Assembly: GCF_000373245.1 (NCBI RefSeq)
Contig: NZ_KB890738.1
Span: 984,685 to 1,048,684 of the forward strand
DNA: 64,000 bases
Direction: 5' to 3'
Origin: Echinicola pacifica DSM 19836
Lineage (GTDB): Bacteria; Bacteroidota; Bacteroidia; Cytophagales; Cyclobacteriaceae
The translations under genes were made by a program, and so were the position numbers. The notes beneath the pieces are model-generated. The model saw only the letters and a program-made list of their open reading frames with translations. It ran no database searches and was not told the origin of the DNA. Shown piece by piece: positions 39,520 through 48,077 of the stretch. Position 1 is the stretch's first letter. Every line of letters begins with the position of its first letter.

Positions 39520-40803
39520 TTACTTAGCTCTCAAATATAAGGTGTAGAGCGTGCCTGTACCTCCCGCACCCCCGCCTATATTGATGGCAAATGATCCGTC
39601 TCCTTTGACATCCCCGCCATAGGAGATCGATCGTGAAAAACGCTCTTCTGCGGCTAAATTTAGATTAAATCCTCCCTCATTAGCATTGATTCTATCAAAG
39701 GATTTGATGGTTTTATCCGCATTTAGGTAAAGGATATAGGCCCAGCCCTCATACTGCTGGTTTGCGCCAGTGATCAGGTCAGGGATTCCATCTCCATCGA
39801 TATCCCCAGCGCTGGCCATGGCATGTCCTAGATTTGCGCCATAAGTGCCATTTGGATTTACCCCCTCGACCAATTTATCCGTGAAGCCATTCATGCCTTC
39901 CGTTAACTTGATTTTAGAAAGTACCTGATGGCTGTCCTTGTCCAATGACAGTATCCAGATGGCCCCTTTGCCTTGGTTGGACATGAATGCGCCCACCGCC
40001 AGCTCCTTGTTTCCGTCTCCATCGAGGTCGCCAAGCATGGCTACTTCCCTGCCGCCAAACTGATCACCATCTTCTAGGCCTAGCCCGAAGCCTCCCTGTG
40101 TCGAACTAATCGTTGTGGACTTGGTGAGTTCTACCTGTGAATCTGCATTCAAATATAAGATGCTGATCGCACCACGGTCGGTGCCACCCTCATCCGAGCC
40201 GGGATTGCAGGCCACCACGTCAATTCTCCCATCTTCATTAATATCCCCAATGGCTGACAACCCATTGGCAATTATGTTTCTGTTTTTTACAAAGTTCTTT
40301 ACCGTTCCATCGGCATTCAAATGGATGATATACAAAGAGTGATTTGGAGGGACAGGGGCGGAAACCGCTATATCAGGAATACCATCGGCATCGTAATCGC
40401 CAATACCCGCGACGCCATAGCCAAAGAAATTGCCGGCATTTAAGCTTTCCGAAAAACCTCCCTCAGTCATGGATATCTTTTGATTGGACTTTACGCTGCC
40501 ATCCTTATTCATAAATACAATATAAACGGCGCCAGCATCGACCTCTCCATCGTCATCTGATCGCGCTCCCACCACAAAATCCGCTGTTCCGTCCCCATTG
40601 ACATCGCCCACCAAATCATGGTCCCTGCCAAATCGGTCCCCATTTTCCAGATTGGCGGAGAATCCTCCATAGCCTTCCTTGATGATGGTCACGCCTTCTG
40701 CTTGATATCCCGTTGAATTTGCGGATGCTATTTCACCATTGAGAGCGTCTTGGCTACAGCCAATAGCAGTGAGGATTACAAAAAGTATAGCATGGATTTT
40801 CAT
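39520..40803 (-). CDS. FG-GAP repeat lipoprotein, integrin-alpha-like propeller
   Basis: A 427-residue lipoprotein (signal ending TAIGC, Cys 16) made of FG-GAP repeats that fold into a beta-propeller. Calcium-loop motifs of the D-x-[DN]-x-D-G type occur six times: DVNGDGTADFVVGA, DYDADGIPDIAVSA, DINEDGRIDVVACN, DLDGDGNKELAVGA, DIDGDGIPDLITGA and a last degenerate one, DVKGDGSFAINIGG. The spacing is about 60-70 residues. A surface adhesion or binding role is typical for the fold; nothing identifies a partner. It is probably monocistronic. Confidence 0.88.
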   Translation of the reverse strand: MKIHAILFVILTAIGCSQDALNGEIASANSTGYQAEGVTIIKEGYGGFSANLENGDRFGRDHDLVGDVNGDGTADFVVGARSDDDGEVDAGAVYIVFMNKDGSVKSNQKISMTEGGFSESLNAGNFFGYGVAGIGDYDADGIPDIAVSAPVPPNHSLYIIHLNADGTVKNFVKNRNIIANGLSAIGDINEDGRIDVVACNPGSDEGGTDRGAISILYLNADSQVELTKSTTISSTQGGFGLGLEDGDQFGGREVAMLGDLDGDGNKELAVGAFMSNQGKGAIWILSLDKDSHQVLSKIKLTEGMNGFTDKLVEGVNPNGTYGANLGHAMASAGDIDGDGIPDLITGANQQYEGWAYILYLNADKTIKSFDRINANEGGFNLNLAAEERFSRSISYGGDVKGDGSFAINIGGGAGGTGTLYTLYLRAK

Positions 40804-41612
40804 TGATGAGTGAGATTTTTCTCTTAGACTTTGTTTTGAAGCTTTGGTTTAATAGCTGGCGCAAAAAAAGAAATTTTATTTCTACCTAAAAATGGTATGA
40901 ATCCTTATATCAGGTATCCCAACCAATCTTTGGCGGTATCCATCAGCCATTAGCTCCTAGCATTCTGCCTGTGGTGGCCGACGTAATAGAGATAGAATGG
41001 AAGGATCCTCTAAGCGGGGATTGTTTTTGCCAGACTATATTATCCCCCTTAGTGGAGGGTGAACTATTTTTCGAAGATTAAAAATTATTAATCAGGAACG
41101 GGTTTAAATGTTTGGGTATAATTATTTTTTTTATGTAAGAATAAAACTTTATATGATGCTGTGATGAGATGAGTTAAAAATGGGTTTTGATAATTAAAAG
41201 ATTTTTTCACTTGCATAATATTATTATTTTCAATAGCTTAAAAATTATTTTCTATAAATAACCAGTGATTAAATCCTGACTTAAGAGGTTTCATTATTAA
41301 AAAGAGACCAATCATATCCTAGTATTGCATTTAATCGATTTTTTATTTGGAAGAAGCGAATTGAAAGTATAGGAATGAGTAATAGCCTTTAGCAATTAAA
41401 GAGATCCACGGAGCAACAAGGCTCTTGGCGATTAATCAGGGATTAGTAGGAGCGATCTTTCTCGCAGGTAGTATTAGGCCTCATTGGTCAGCGTAAGAGG
41501 CTTTTTTTGGAGGCTGATAGTGGAATAAGAGAATATTTTGAGAATGAGTTTGGCAAATTTACTATTGCTTAATGCCGGGGATAATATCCGTAATAACTAA
41601 AATGCTATAACT
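40804..41612. other. Long AT-rich intergenic region
   Basis: No protein gene is supported in these 809 bases. The only clear structure is a terminator-like hairpin at 41478-41508, listed separately. That hairpin points to a possible short plus-strand transcript within the region. Confidence 0.35.
41478..41508 (+). terminator. Orphan terminator-like hairpin
   Basis: GCCTC pairs with GAGGC across a 14-nt loop, followed by seven T. There is no plus-strand gene upstream within 650 bases, so it may end a small unannotated RNA or be fortuitous. Confidence 0.45.
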
Positions 41613-42206
41613 ATGACTATGGATGGGAAACGGGGCTTCTGTAAGATTTGCCTAAACAGGGGGGTTGACGCAAATCACGGGGTTATATGTGGGCTGACGA
41701 ATGCGATGCCCACCTTTGAGCTAACTTGTGATTCCTTTATTGAGGATAAGGTTAAAGTGGAGGCTAAGGAGTCTGGCTTCAAAGAAGCAATGGTATTGGC
41801 GAATGAGGCAAGTAAGATCATTAGGCTTATCAATTACTTTTTAGACATGGTTTTTATCTTTATATTTTTCATGGGCATAGGTTATTTGCTATCGATTTTA
41901 TTTCCTTATCTAGAGATCTTTAGGGATGAAGAATCTATCTTTATATACCTAATGGATTATTCGATTGTTCTTTTTTATTATCTATTTTGGGAGCTATCCA
42001 CAGGAAGAACCTTGGCTAAATACTTTACTAGGACTAAGGTAACCACTTACACTGGAGAAAAGCCAAGTGCCAAGTCTCTGTTAGTACGTTCATTGCTTCG
42101 TTTCATTCCTTTTGACCCTATAACCTTCTTAATAAGCTCCTCAGATGGCTTTCATGATAGGTTTTCGAAGACTAAAGTGATCCGATCCAATATCAAAAAG
42201 ACCTAA
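41613..42206 (+). CDS. RDD family membrane protein with N-terminal cysteine motif
   Basis: A 197-residue inner-membrane protein. The first 40 residues hold four cysteines (10, 13, 26, 39) in the pattern CxxC-x12-C-x12-C, within FCKICLNR, GVICGLT and FELTCDSF; this looks like a small zinc-binding knuckle. After a linker comes an RDD domain: INYFLDMVFIFIFFMGIG, a second hydrophobic span (MDYSIVLFYYLFWE) and GRTLAKYFTRTKVTTYTGEKPS, whose conserved Arg and Lys follow the RDD pattern. RDD proteins are of unclear function, with some linked to transport. The gene stands alone. Confidence 0.82.
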   Translation: MTMDGKRGFCKICLNRGVDANHGVICGLTNAMPTFELTCDSFIEDKVKVEAKESGFKEAMVLANEASKIIRLINYFLDMVFIFIFFMGIGYLLSILFPYLEIFRDEESIFIYLMDYSIVLFYYLFWELSTGRTLAKYFTRTKVTTYTGEKPSAKSLLVRSLLRFIPFDPITFLISSSDGFHDRFSKTKVIRSNIKKT

Positions 42207-42390
42207 ATCACACAATTCGTTTAAGGTGTTTTGCTCAAATATGAGGTGGATTTTGGCTGAGCTATTTAAGCTTAATTTTCAGCAATTTATACCTGTTTGA
42301 GGCATTAGCCTTTTAATTTCCTTATAATTGTAGCTCTACCTGAAGCTACATTCACTCACTTAGGGTGGGTTTTGGGAGGGGTTGAAATCA

Positions 42391-42873
42391 ATGGATATGG
42401 GAAATAAAGAGCTTATACAGAAATTTTACACCTCTTTTTCAGAGGGGAATGCCGCCGGAATGGTGGCTTGCTATCATGATGAAGTGGTGTTTGAAGATCC
42501 TGCTTTTGGCCAGCTGAAGGGGGAGAGGGCGAAGAAAATGTGGGAAATGTTACTTTCCAAAAAGGGTGGAGCGGCTAAAATTTCCTTTGATCAAGTGCAT
42601 GCAACAGCTGATTCGGGAGCCGCGCACTGGCTGGCAGAATATACCTATGGTAAGCAGAATAGAAAGGTGATCAATAGAGTAGAAGCCTCCTTTAAGTTTA
42701 AGGAGGGGAAAATCATTGAGCATATCGATTCGTTTGATCTGTGGAAATGGACCCAACAGGCCATGGGGCTTTCTGGCTATTTATTAGGATGGAGCTCGTT
42801 TATTAAAACCAAAATTCAGCAAACTACCAAAGCCAAGCTGGATGCATTTTTAGAAAGTCAATCCTCGCAATAG
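42391..42873 (+). CDS. SnoaL-like / nuclear transport factor 2 fold protein
   Basis: A small cone-shaped NTF2-fold protein, about 160 residues from the ATG at 42391; a TTG at 42382 and an ATG at 42397 are alternatives. It shows the family pattern ELIQKFYTSFSEGNAAGMVACYHDEVVFEDPAFGQ, then AHWLAEYTYGKQNRKVINRVEASFKFKEGKI and IDSFDLWKW. These proteins are ketosteroid-isomerase-like enzymes or ligand binders; no catalytic residues can be fixed here. It stands alone. Confidence 0.82.
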   Translation: MDMGNKELIQKFYTSFSEGNAAGMVACYHDEVVFEDPAFGQLKGERAKKMWEMLLSKKGGAAKISFDQVHATADSGAAHWLAEYTYGKQNRKVINRVEASFKFKEGKIIEHIDSFDLWKWTQQAMGLSGYLLGWSSFIKTKIQQTTKAKLDAFLESQSSQ

Positions 42874-43086
42874 TTTAAAGGGATATTTTGACTCGTATTT
42901 GATTTCATTTTTGTTTGTAAAAGCAATGGCTAATTTAAAGTAATTAAAAGCAGGTTTATGATCCAATTAAAGTGTCATGTTAGCATTCCTGATTTGTCTC
43001 GGGTTATAATTAAAAGATACTTAAACTAGGGTTTATTTACTTATAACCATGTGTTAATATTATATGAATGGTAAATAATACTTAAT

Positions 43087-44109
43087 TTATTCCGAAATAA
43101 TCTTCATCAAAAGCTTTTCACTTTTTGATAATTGAGAGACATATTTTATGTTTTTTAGAGGCTTATCGGCATAAGAGTCCAGTTTATCGTCCAACAAGAC
43201 TTGCATGACTTTAGGATGAATATAATACTCCCGACAGACGGCCAGGGTATTCCCCAGGGTCTTAGCTACTAATTTGACCAGCGTAGGTTCCAGCTTTTTC
43301 CTGGGATTTCCCTCTACCAGTGCTGAGGCATGAGGGAAATTTTCGATAGCGAGCATAGTTCCGCCCCAGGTGCGAAAATCCTTTGCGGTGAAATAATGGC
43401 CAGATATTTCGCATAGGTATTCATTGACATCGTGAGAATCGAGGCGGTGCTTCGTCTTGTCCTTTTCAATATATTTGAAGATTTCGTATCCGGGAAGTTC
43501 AGAGATTTTCTTTATCATCCTGATCAGGCGCTTGCTCTCGACTTTCACCCGGCGCTCTTTGCCACTTTTGGCTTTATATTGCAGGTATAGTTTACCATCT
43601 TTTTCGACGATATGCTTTCTCCTAAGAGTGGTAAGGCCATAAGTTTGGTTTTCCTGCTCGTATTGTTTGTTGCCTATTCGGATATAGTATTCATCCAGCA
43701 TCATGACAATCATCGCCAATATCTTTTCCTTTGGCCAGCCCCGGCGCTGAATATCCTCTTCAATTTTTTTGCGAATAAGAGGGAGCTTTTTCCCGAACTC
43801 CAATAACTGGCTGTATTTATTAAGTTGCCGATGCGCGACCCATTTAGGATGATAGATATATTGTTTGCGGGATTTCAGGTCAAACCCCGTGACCTGGAGG
43901 TGGCCATTAGGCTTCTGGCAGATCCATACATTCTCCCACATCGGAGGAATCACCAGCTCCTTAATGCGCTGAAGTATTTCGGGGTCCTTGATTTTTTGAC
44001 CTTCGCAGTCTATATATATAAAACCCTTGCCGCATTTTCTTCTCGTAAAACCAGCACAATCATCCATGAGATAGATGATTCCATGTGGGCAGTTATTGGA
44101 TGGATTCAT
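43087..44109 (-). CDS. DNA topoisomerase IB (poxvirus type)
   Basis: A single-strand-nicking topoisomerase that relaxes supercoils through a 3'-phosphotyrosine link. The 340-residue protein has an N-terminal domain with FTRRKCGKGFIYIDCEGQKI and a C-terminal catalytic domain. Catalytic candidates are the Arg in LTTLRRKHI (near 170), the Lys in QYKAKSGKERRV, the Arg in HDVNEYLCEISGHYFTAKDFRTWGG (the Arg before TWGG), and the nucleophile Tyr in CREYYIHP near residue 300. It belongs to the short bacterial/poxvirus class. It is monocistronic. Confidence 0.94.
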   Translation of the reverse strand: MNPSNNCPHGIIYLMDDCAGFTRRKCGKGFIYIDCEGQKIKDPEILQRIKELVIPPMWENVWICQKPNGHLQVTGFDLKSRKQYIYHPKWVAHRQLNKYSQLLEFGKKLPLIRKKIEEDIQRRGWPKEKILAMIVMMLDEYYIRIGNKQYEQENQTYGLTTLRRKHIVEKDGKLYLQYKAKSGKERRVKVESKRLIRMIKKISELPGYEIFKYIEKDKTKHRLDSHDVNEYLCEISGHYFTAKDFRTWGGTMLAIENFPHASALVEGNPRKKLEPTLVKLVAKTLGNTLAVCREYYIHPKVMQVLLDDKLDSYADKPLKNIKYVSQLSKSEKLLMKIISE

Positions 44110-44455
44110 TCCGAACAGACCTATTAAATGAGCATAACTAACTTCGAAGCTTTGCTTTTTGTTTTATAAATAAGAGCAATGCTTATAGTGAAAATCCCTA
44201 ATAACAATGCCAATCTTTATGAATAGGAGTAAGTATTACCAGAAAAGCCTATTTATTTTGAGCAGAAAAATCTCAGGGCCCTTAGCCTTTTGTATTCATC
44301 CATCATATTTGGAATAGGGCTTTGTGGTCAGAATAAGTGATATGCCATTAAAGGAATTGATTTGCGAAGCAAGTAGGACAAATAATATAAGGAGGTAGTG
44401 GCGGCCTAAGGCCGACGATGGGCCAGGGTTGTTTTTTGATCAGCCAAAAAAAAAA
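44110..44455. other. Intergenic region between topoisomerase IB and the hairpin element
   Basis: No gene. A short palindrome CGGCCT-AAGGCCG occurs at about 44402-44414. The remainder is AT-rich and should include the leftward promoter of the topoisomerase gene. Confidence 0.3.
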
Positions 44456-44571
44456 GAGAGGCTGTCCCATTAAAAACTTGTCTTAACCATTTCTTGAAAC
44501 CACCAGAAGGTCCAGCGGGAGCACAATTGGCAGAAAGAGTAAAGACTGTTTTTAGGATGAGACAGCCTCTC
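44456..44571. repeat. 116-bp inverted-repeat element downstream of ammonium transporter
   Basis: GAGAGGCTGTCCCAT at the left pairs with ATGAGACAGCCTCTC at the right with one mismatch. The pairing extends inward through TAAAAAC against GTTTTTA and GTCTT against AAGAC, giving arms of about 30 bp. No coding frame lies inside. It resembles a small MITE-like or REP-like element, or an extended terminator, 65 bp after the stop of the leftward ammonium transporter gene. Its ends resemble those of the element at 56862-56999. Confidence 0.6.
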
Positions 44572-44636
44572 AGGTATTAATTTGTCAGGGGTATTCTACG
44601 CTTAATCGCTACTCTATATTTGGGTTACTCTAATAA

Positions 44637-45869
44637 TCAGTCTTTGGTCGCAAAATCCGGATAGGCTCTCATGCTATGCTCGTTGATATCGAGGCCTTCC
44701 ACTTCTTCGGCTTCAGGGACGCGTATTCCCACGGTTTTTTTCATGGAGTAGAATACGATAAAGCTAAAGGCTATGCAGAAAGTACCTACCGCTCCTACAC
44801 CGATAAGTTGGGACATCAGCTGGGAGAAACCTGCCAATTCGCCGAATATGCCAACCGCTAAGGTGCCCCATATTCCACCAACAAGGTGGACGGAAATGGC
44901 TCCTACGGGATCATCTACTTTAATTTTGTCGAAGAAAATAACTCCGAATACTACTAGGCCTCCGCCTACAAATCCGATGATGGCGGACTCACCTACCCCC
45001 ATCATATCTGCACCTGCGGTGATCCCCACGAGTCCGGCAAGAATACCGTTGAGTACCATGGTGATATCGTAGGACTTGAATTTGATATAGGAGAATAATA
45101 AGGCTCCGAAGGCGCCCGCTGCTCCAGCGATGGAGGTGGTGACGAATACTTTTGAAACAGTCCCCGGGTCAGCAGATAGCACTGATCCGCCATTGAAGCC
45201 AAACCAGCCAAACCACAGTAGGAATACGCCGATTACGGCCATAGGGATATTATGTCCCGGTATAGCTTTCATCCCCTTTTCGGTATATTTACCTATTCTT
45301 GGTCCTAATAAATAGGCGCCAATCAATGCTCCCCATCCTCCGACGGAGTGTACGATGGTGGAGCCTGCAAAATCATAAAATGGCGTGTCCAGGGTATCGA
45401 GGAATCCGCCTCCCCACTTCCACATGCCTACGATCGGGTAGCAGATGGCCACATATAAGGTACTGAAGATGATGAATGGCCCTAGCTTAATCCGCTCGGC
45501 CACGGCACCAGATACGATGGTGGCAGCTGTGGCTGCAAACATCGCCTGAAAGATAAAGTCGGTGAAGAAAGTATATCCTTCGTTATAATTGGAGGTGTCC
45601 CAGCCTTCTGGCAGGCTAAGGCCCAAGCCGCTGAGGCCAAAGAATCCACCCGCAAAGGCTTCTCCCGGATACATCAAGTCAAAACCTACAAAGGCGTAGG
45701 TTAAGATACCCATGGCTGGAATGATGGTGTTCTTAAAGAGGATGTTGATGGTATTTTTTGCTCTGGTGAGGCCTGCTTCGAGCGAAGCGAAACCTAGGTG
45801 CATAATGAACACCAGTATGGTGGCTACCATCATCCACACATTGTTGATGGTAAAGAGTTCTTGAGTCAT
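44637..45869 (-). CDS. amtB: Ammonium transporter (Amt/MEP/Rh family)
   Basis: An 11-helix inner-membrane channel for NH4+/NH3, forming trimers. The 410-residue protein has no cleavable signal. Family sequences include DFIFQAMFAATAATIVSGAVAER, the pore segment FAGSTIVHSVGGWGALIGAYLLGPR, LLWFGWFGFNGGS, and the late His in VHLVGGIWGTLAVGIFGE. The C-terminal tail (RVPEAEEVEGLDINEHSMRAYPDF) has the length and acidic nature of PII-binding tails. It lies 64 bp after a PII gene, the usual glnK-amtB pair, which suggests control of ammonium uptake by PII. Confidence 0.96.
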   Translation of the reverse strand: MTQELFTINNVWMMVATILVFIMHLGFASLEAGLTRAKNTINILFKNTIIPAMGILTYAFVGFDLMYPGEAFAGGFFGLSGLGLSLPEGWDTSNYNEGYTFFTDFIFQAMFAATAATIVSGAVAERIKLGPFIIFSTLYVAICYPIVGMWKWGGGFLDTLDTPFYDFAGSTIVHSVGGWGALIGAYLLGPRIGKYTEKGMKAIPGHNIPMAVIGVFLLWFGWFGFNGGSVLSADPGTVSKVFVTTSIAGAAGAFGALLFSYIKFKSYDITMVLNGILAGLVGITAGADMMGVGESAIIGFVGGGLVVFGVIFFDKIKVDDPVGAISVHLVGGIWGTLAVGIFGELAGFSQLMSQLIGVGAVGTFCIAFSFIVFYSMKKTVGIRVPEAEEVEGLDINEHSMRAYPDFATKD

Positions 45870-45933
45870 CTGAATGGGTAAGTTTTAGTGGCTGACTGTA
45901 ACTAATTGGGTGGTACTGATTTGTTGATTAGGA

Positions 45934-46272
45934 TTAAAGGGCGTCGGATCCGGTGTCGCTATTACGAATTCGATACGCTTCCAGGACTTCAGTGATGAAG
46001 ATTTTGCCGTCTCCGATCTCGCCGGTTTTGCCCTCATTGAGGATGCAATTGATGACAGGTTCTACCAAGTCCTCGGTCACCACGATCTCCAGCTTCGTGC
46101 GAGGAATGAAAGTGGGCTCATAAGTGACCCCTCGGTACTTTTCTACTTTTGCATGCTCGAGACCCATTCCTTTTACTTCATAGAAAGTAAGAAACTTCAC
46201 CCCTAGTGCTGCAACGCATTTGTGAATCACCTCAAAACGAGCCGTTCTAATAATTGCTTCTATTTTTTTCAT
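45934..46272 (-). CDS. glnK: PII nitrogen regulatory protein (GlnB/GlnK family)
   Basis: A trimeric sensor of ATP/ADP and 2-oxoglutarate that blocks the ammonium channel and tunes nitrogen metabolism. The 112-residue protein aligns to E. coli GlnB without gaps. Tyr 51 of the T loop is kept (YRGVTY), as are the B-loop GEIGDGKIF and the C-terminal RIR. Residues that bind 2-oxoglutarate-Mg are changed: Gln 39 is Glu, Gly 41 is Ala and Lys 58 is Arg. It is upstream of amtB, which supports naming it glnK. A TAnnTTTG box and an inverted repeat lie just upstream. Confidence 0.94.
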   Translation of the reverse strand: MKKIEAIIRTARFEVIHKCVAALGVKFLTFYEVKGMGLEHAKVEKYRGVTYEPTFIPRTKLEIVVTEDLVEPVINCILNEGKTGEIGDGKIFITEVLEAYRIRNSDTGSDAL

Positions 46273-46318
46273 TTTATGTAGCTGACAAGCTGATTGGTTG
46301 AAATTTTACCCGACTAGC

Positions 46319-46330
46319 GTCGATTTCGAC
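46319..46330. promoter_or_regulatory. Inverted repeat at the glnK transcription start
   Basis: GTCGA and TCGAC are separated by two T and lie 2 bp downstream of the -7 box, at the expected transcription start of the leftward glnK-amtB unit. The position suits an operator of a repressor; no regulator is identified. Confidence 0.4.
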
Positions 46331-46332
46331 TA

Positions 46333-46340
46333 CAAACATA
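46333..46340 (-). promoter_or_regulatory. -7 promoter box of glnK-amtB
   Basis: TATGTTTG on the minus strand is an exact TAnnTTTG box, 61 bp upstream of the glnK start. No good -33 TTTG was found about 20 nt further up, which suits an activator-dependent promoter. Confidence 0.5.
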
Positions 46341-46576
46341 ATGAAACAGATTCTTAAATAACCATTAAACTTTATAATTTTTGCTAAAAAATGGCAAAAT
46401 GGTTGTCTTAACATCCGATTTTGTCAGGTTTTGCAAATTATAGAGGATGCATAGGGCTTTTTTGCAGGGATAAAGACTCCCGTAAGATTTTTGGGGTCAT
46501 AATGGGCAGTTATTAAAGATTGTTTTAATTTTAGGCTCCAGATAGACTGAATCTTTTATACTTAACACTTATATAA

Positions 46577-47482
46577 ATGAATAAACCCACACTTTTGATA
46601 TTAGCCGCCGGCATAGGTAGCCGCTATGGCGGTAATAAGCAGATCGATGGTTTTGGCCCCACAGGAGAAACTATTATAGAATATTCAATTTTTGACGCTA
46701 TACGAGCAGGATTTGGCAAGGTCGTTTTTATAGTTCGTGAAGAAATACTTGAAACTGTAAAGGAGATATTCCTTCCTAAGCTCGAAGGAAAGATAGAGGT
46801 GGGTTTTGTGATTCAGTCGCTAGCCTCTGAGGTGCCAGCGGAATACTTTAGGCCAGACCGTAAGAAGCCTTTTGGCACTGGCCATGCCGTACTCTGTGCC
46901 AAAGACCATATTGATGGACCCTTTGCGGTGATCAATGCGGATGATTTTTATGGTAAAGAAGCCTTTCAGGAGTTGGGTGTTTTCCTGCAAGAAAAAGTCG
47001 ATCCGGAACTGCACTGTATGGTGGGCTATGCGCTCAAGGATGTGCTTTCTGAAAATGGTACTGTAAGCCGAGGGATCTGTGAGACCGATGTGGAAAATCG
47101 ACTGATCGGTATGACTGAGCGAACCGCCATCAGCCGGGAAGGGGAACATATATATAGCCGGGAAGAAGAGGAACCTTTCGAAATCGACCCTGACACTCCT
47201 GTAAGTATGAATTGCTGGGGATTTCACCCTTCCTTCTTTGAGGAAGCGGAGCGCATGTGGAAGGCTTTTCTGCCTCTGCATCAGGATAATCTTAAGTCGG
47301 AATTTTATATACCAACTATTGCTAATACCTTAATAGAGGAAGGCAAAGGAAATATTATCATTCTTCCTGGAGGAAAAACCTGGTTTGGCGTGACCTATCC
47401 ACAGGATCGGCCAGTGGTGGAAGCAGCCTTGTCCCAGCTACATCAGCAAGGAGAATATCCAGCTGATTTATGGGCCTTATAA
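46577..47482 (+). CDS. Sugar-phosphate nucleotidyltransferase-like protein
   Basis: A 301-residue cytoplasmic enzyme of the NTP-transferase (GT-A-like) fold. The N-terminal signature LAAGIGSRYGGNKQIDGFGP binds the nucleotide, and FAVINADDFYG supplies the metal-binding Asp pair near residue 117. FGTGHAVLCAKD is typical of sugar nucleotidylyltransferases. NMNCWGFHP-type sequence (VSMNCWGFHPSFF) and GVTYPQDRPVVEAAL follow. It forms an NDP-sugar, but which sugar and base cannot be read from sequence. It lies 78 bp before a DoxX gene. Confidence 0.88.
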   Translation: MNKPTLLILAAGIGSRYGGNKQIDGFGPTGETIIEYSIFDAIRAGFGKVVFIVREEILETVKEIFLPKLEGKIEVGFVIQSLASEVPAEYFRPDRKKPFGTGHAVLCAKDHIDGPFAVINADDFYGKEAFQELGVFLQEKVDPELHCMVGYALKDVLSENGTVSRGICETDVENRLIGMTERTAISREGEHIYSREEEEPFEIDPDTPVSMNCWGFHPSFFEEAERMWKAFLPLHQDNLKSEFYIPTIANTLIEEGKGNIIILPGGKTWFGVTYPQDRPVVEAALSQLHQQGEYPADLWAL

Positions 47483-47560
47483 GATGCCCTGTCCAACACT
47501 CTTCCTGATAAATCAGGACTATTACGTATCAATCATAAACACAAGTACAGCATATCATTC

Positions 47561-47980
47561 ATGAAGAAACTTCTTTTCTCAAACAAGCCTATTTCTAGTA
47601 GCATAGCCTTATTGGTGTTGCGTGTATCCACCGCTGCCATGATGCTGACTCATGGCTGGGCAAAAATCTCAAATTTCAGTGAATACCTGACTAAGTTTGC
47701 TGATCCCCTAGGATTGGGAGCTGCCGTATCCTTGCAGCTAGCCATCTTTGCGGAATTTTTCTGCGCCATACTTTTGGCAATAGGTTTTATGAGCCGAGCG
47801 GCATTGATCCCTTTGATCATCACCATGGTGGTCGCCGCATTTGTGGCACATGCTGGAGATCCCTTCGGGAATAAGGAACTTCCTCTCATGTATCTGGCAA
47901 GTTTTGTCACCCTCTTCCTCACTGGACCTGGCGCCTTTTCCATGGATGCGCAGATGCTGAGAAATAATAGATATAGGTAA
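47561..47980 (+). CDS. DoxX family membrane protein
   Basis: A 139-residue inner-membrane protein with four hydrophobic helices, family DoxX/MauF-like. Conserved features are VLRVSTAAMMLTHGWAKI near the start, then AIFAEFFCAILLAIGFMSRAALIPL, and AHAGDPFGNKELPLMYLASF. Some DoxX proteins form a respiratory or thiosulfate-oxidising subunit, but most are uncharacterised. A strong bidirectional terminator follows. Confidence 0.9.
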   Translation: MKKLLFSNKPISSSIALLVLRVSTAAMMLTHGWAKISNFSEYLTKFADPLGLGAAVSLQLAIFAEFFCAILLAIGFMSRAALIPLIITMVVAAFVAHAGDPFGNKELPLMYLASFVTLFLTGPGAFSMDAQMLRNNRYR

Positions 47981-48013
47981 TTGCCCTGATGAGCAGCTTA
48001 CCTTGGAGATATA

Positions 48014-48057
48014 AAAAACACAGGCCTGATAGCGATTGCTACCAGGCCTGTGTTTTA
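48014..48057. terminator. Bidirectional terminator between doxX-like gene and kmo
   Basis: AAAACACAGGCCTG pairs with CAGGCCTGTGTTTT, a 14-bp stem around a 15-nt loop, with A before and T after. It ends both converging units. Confidence 0.9.
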
Positions 48058-48077
48058 TTATTACTGCTTTTTATCAA

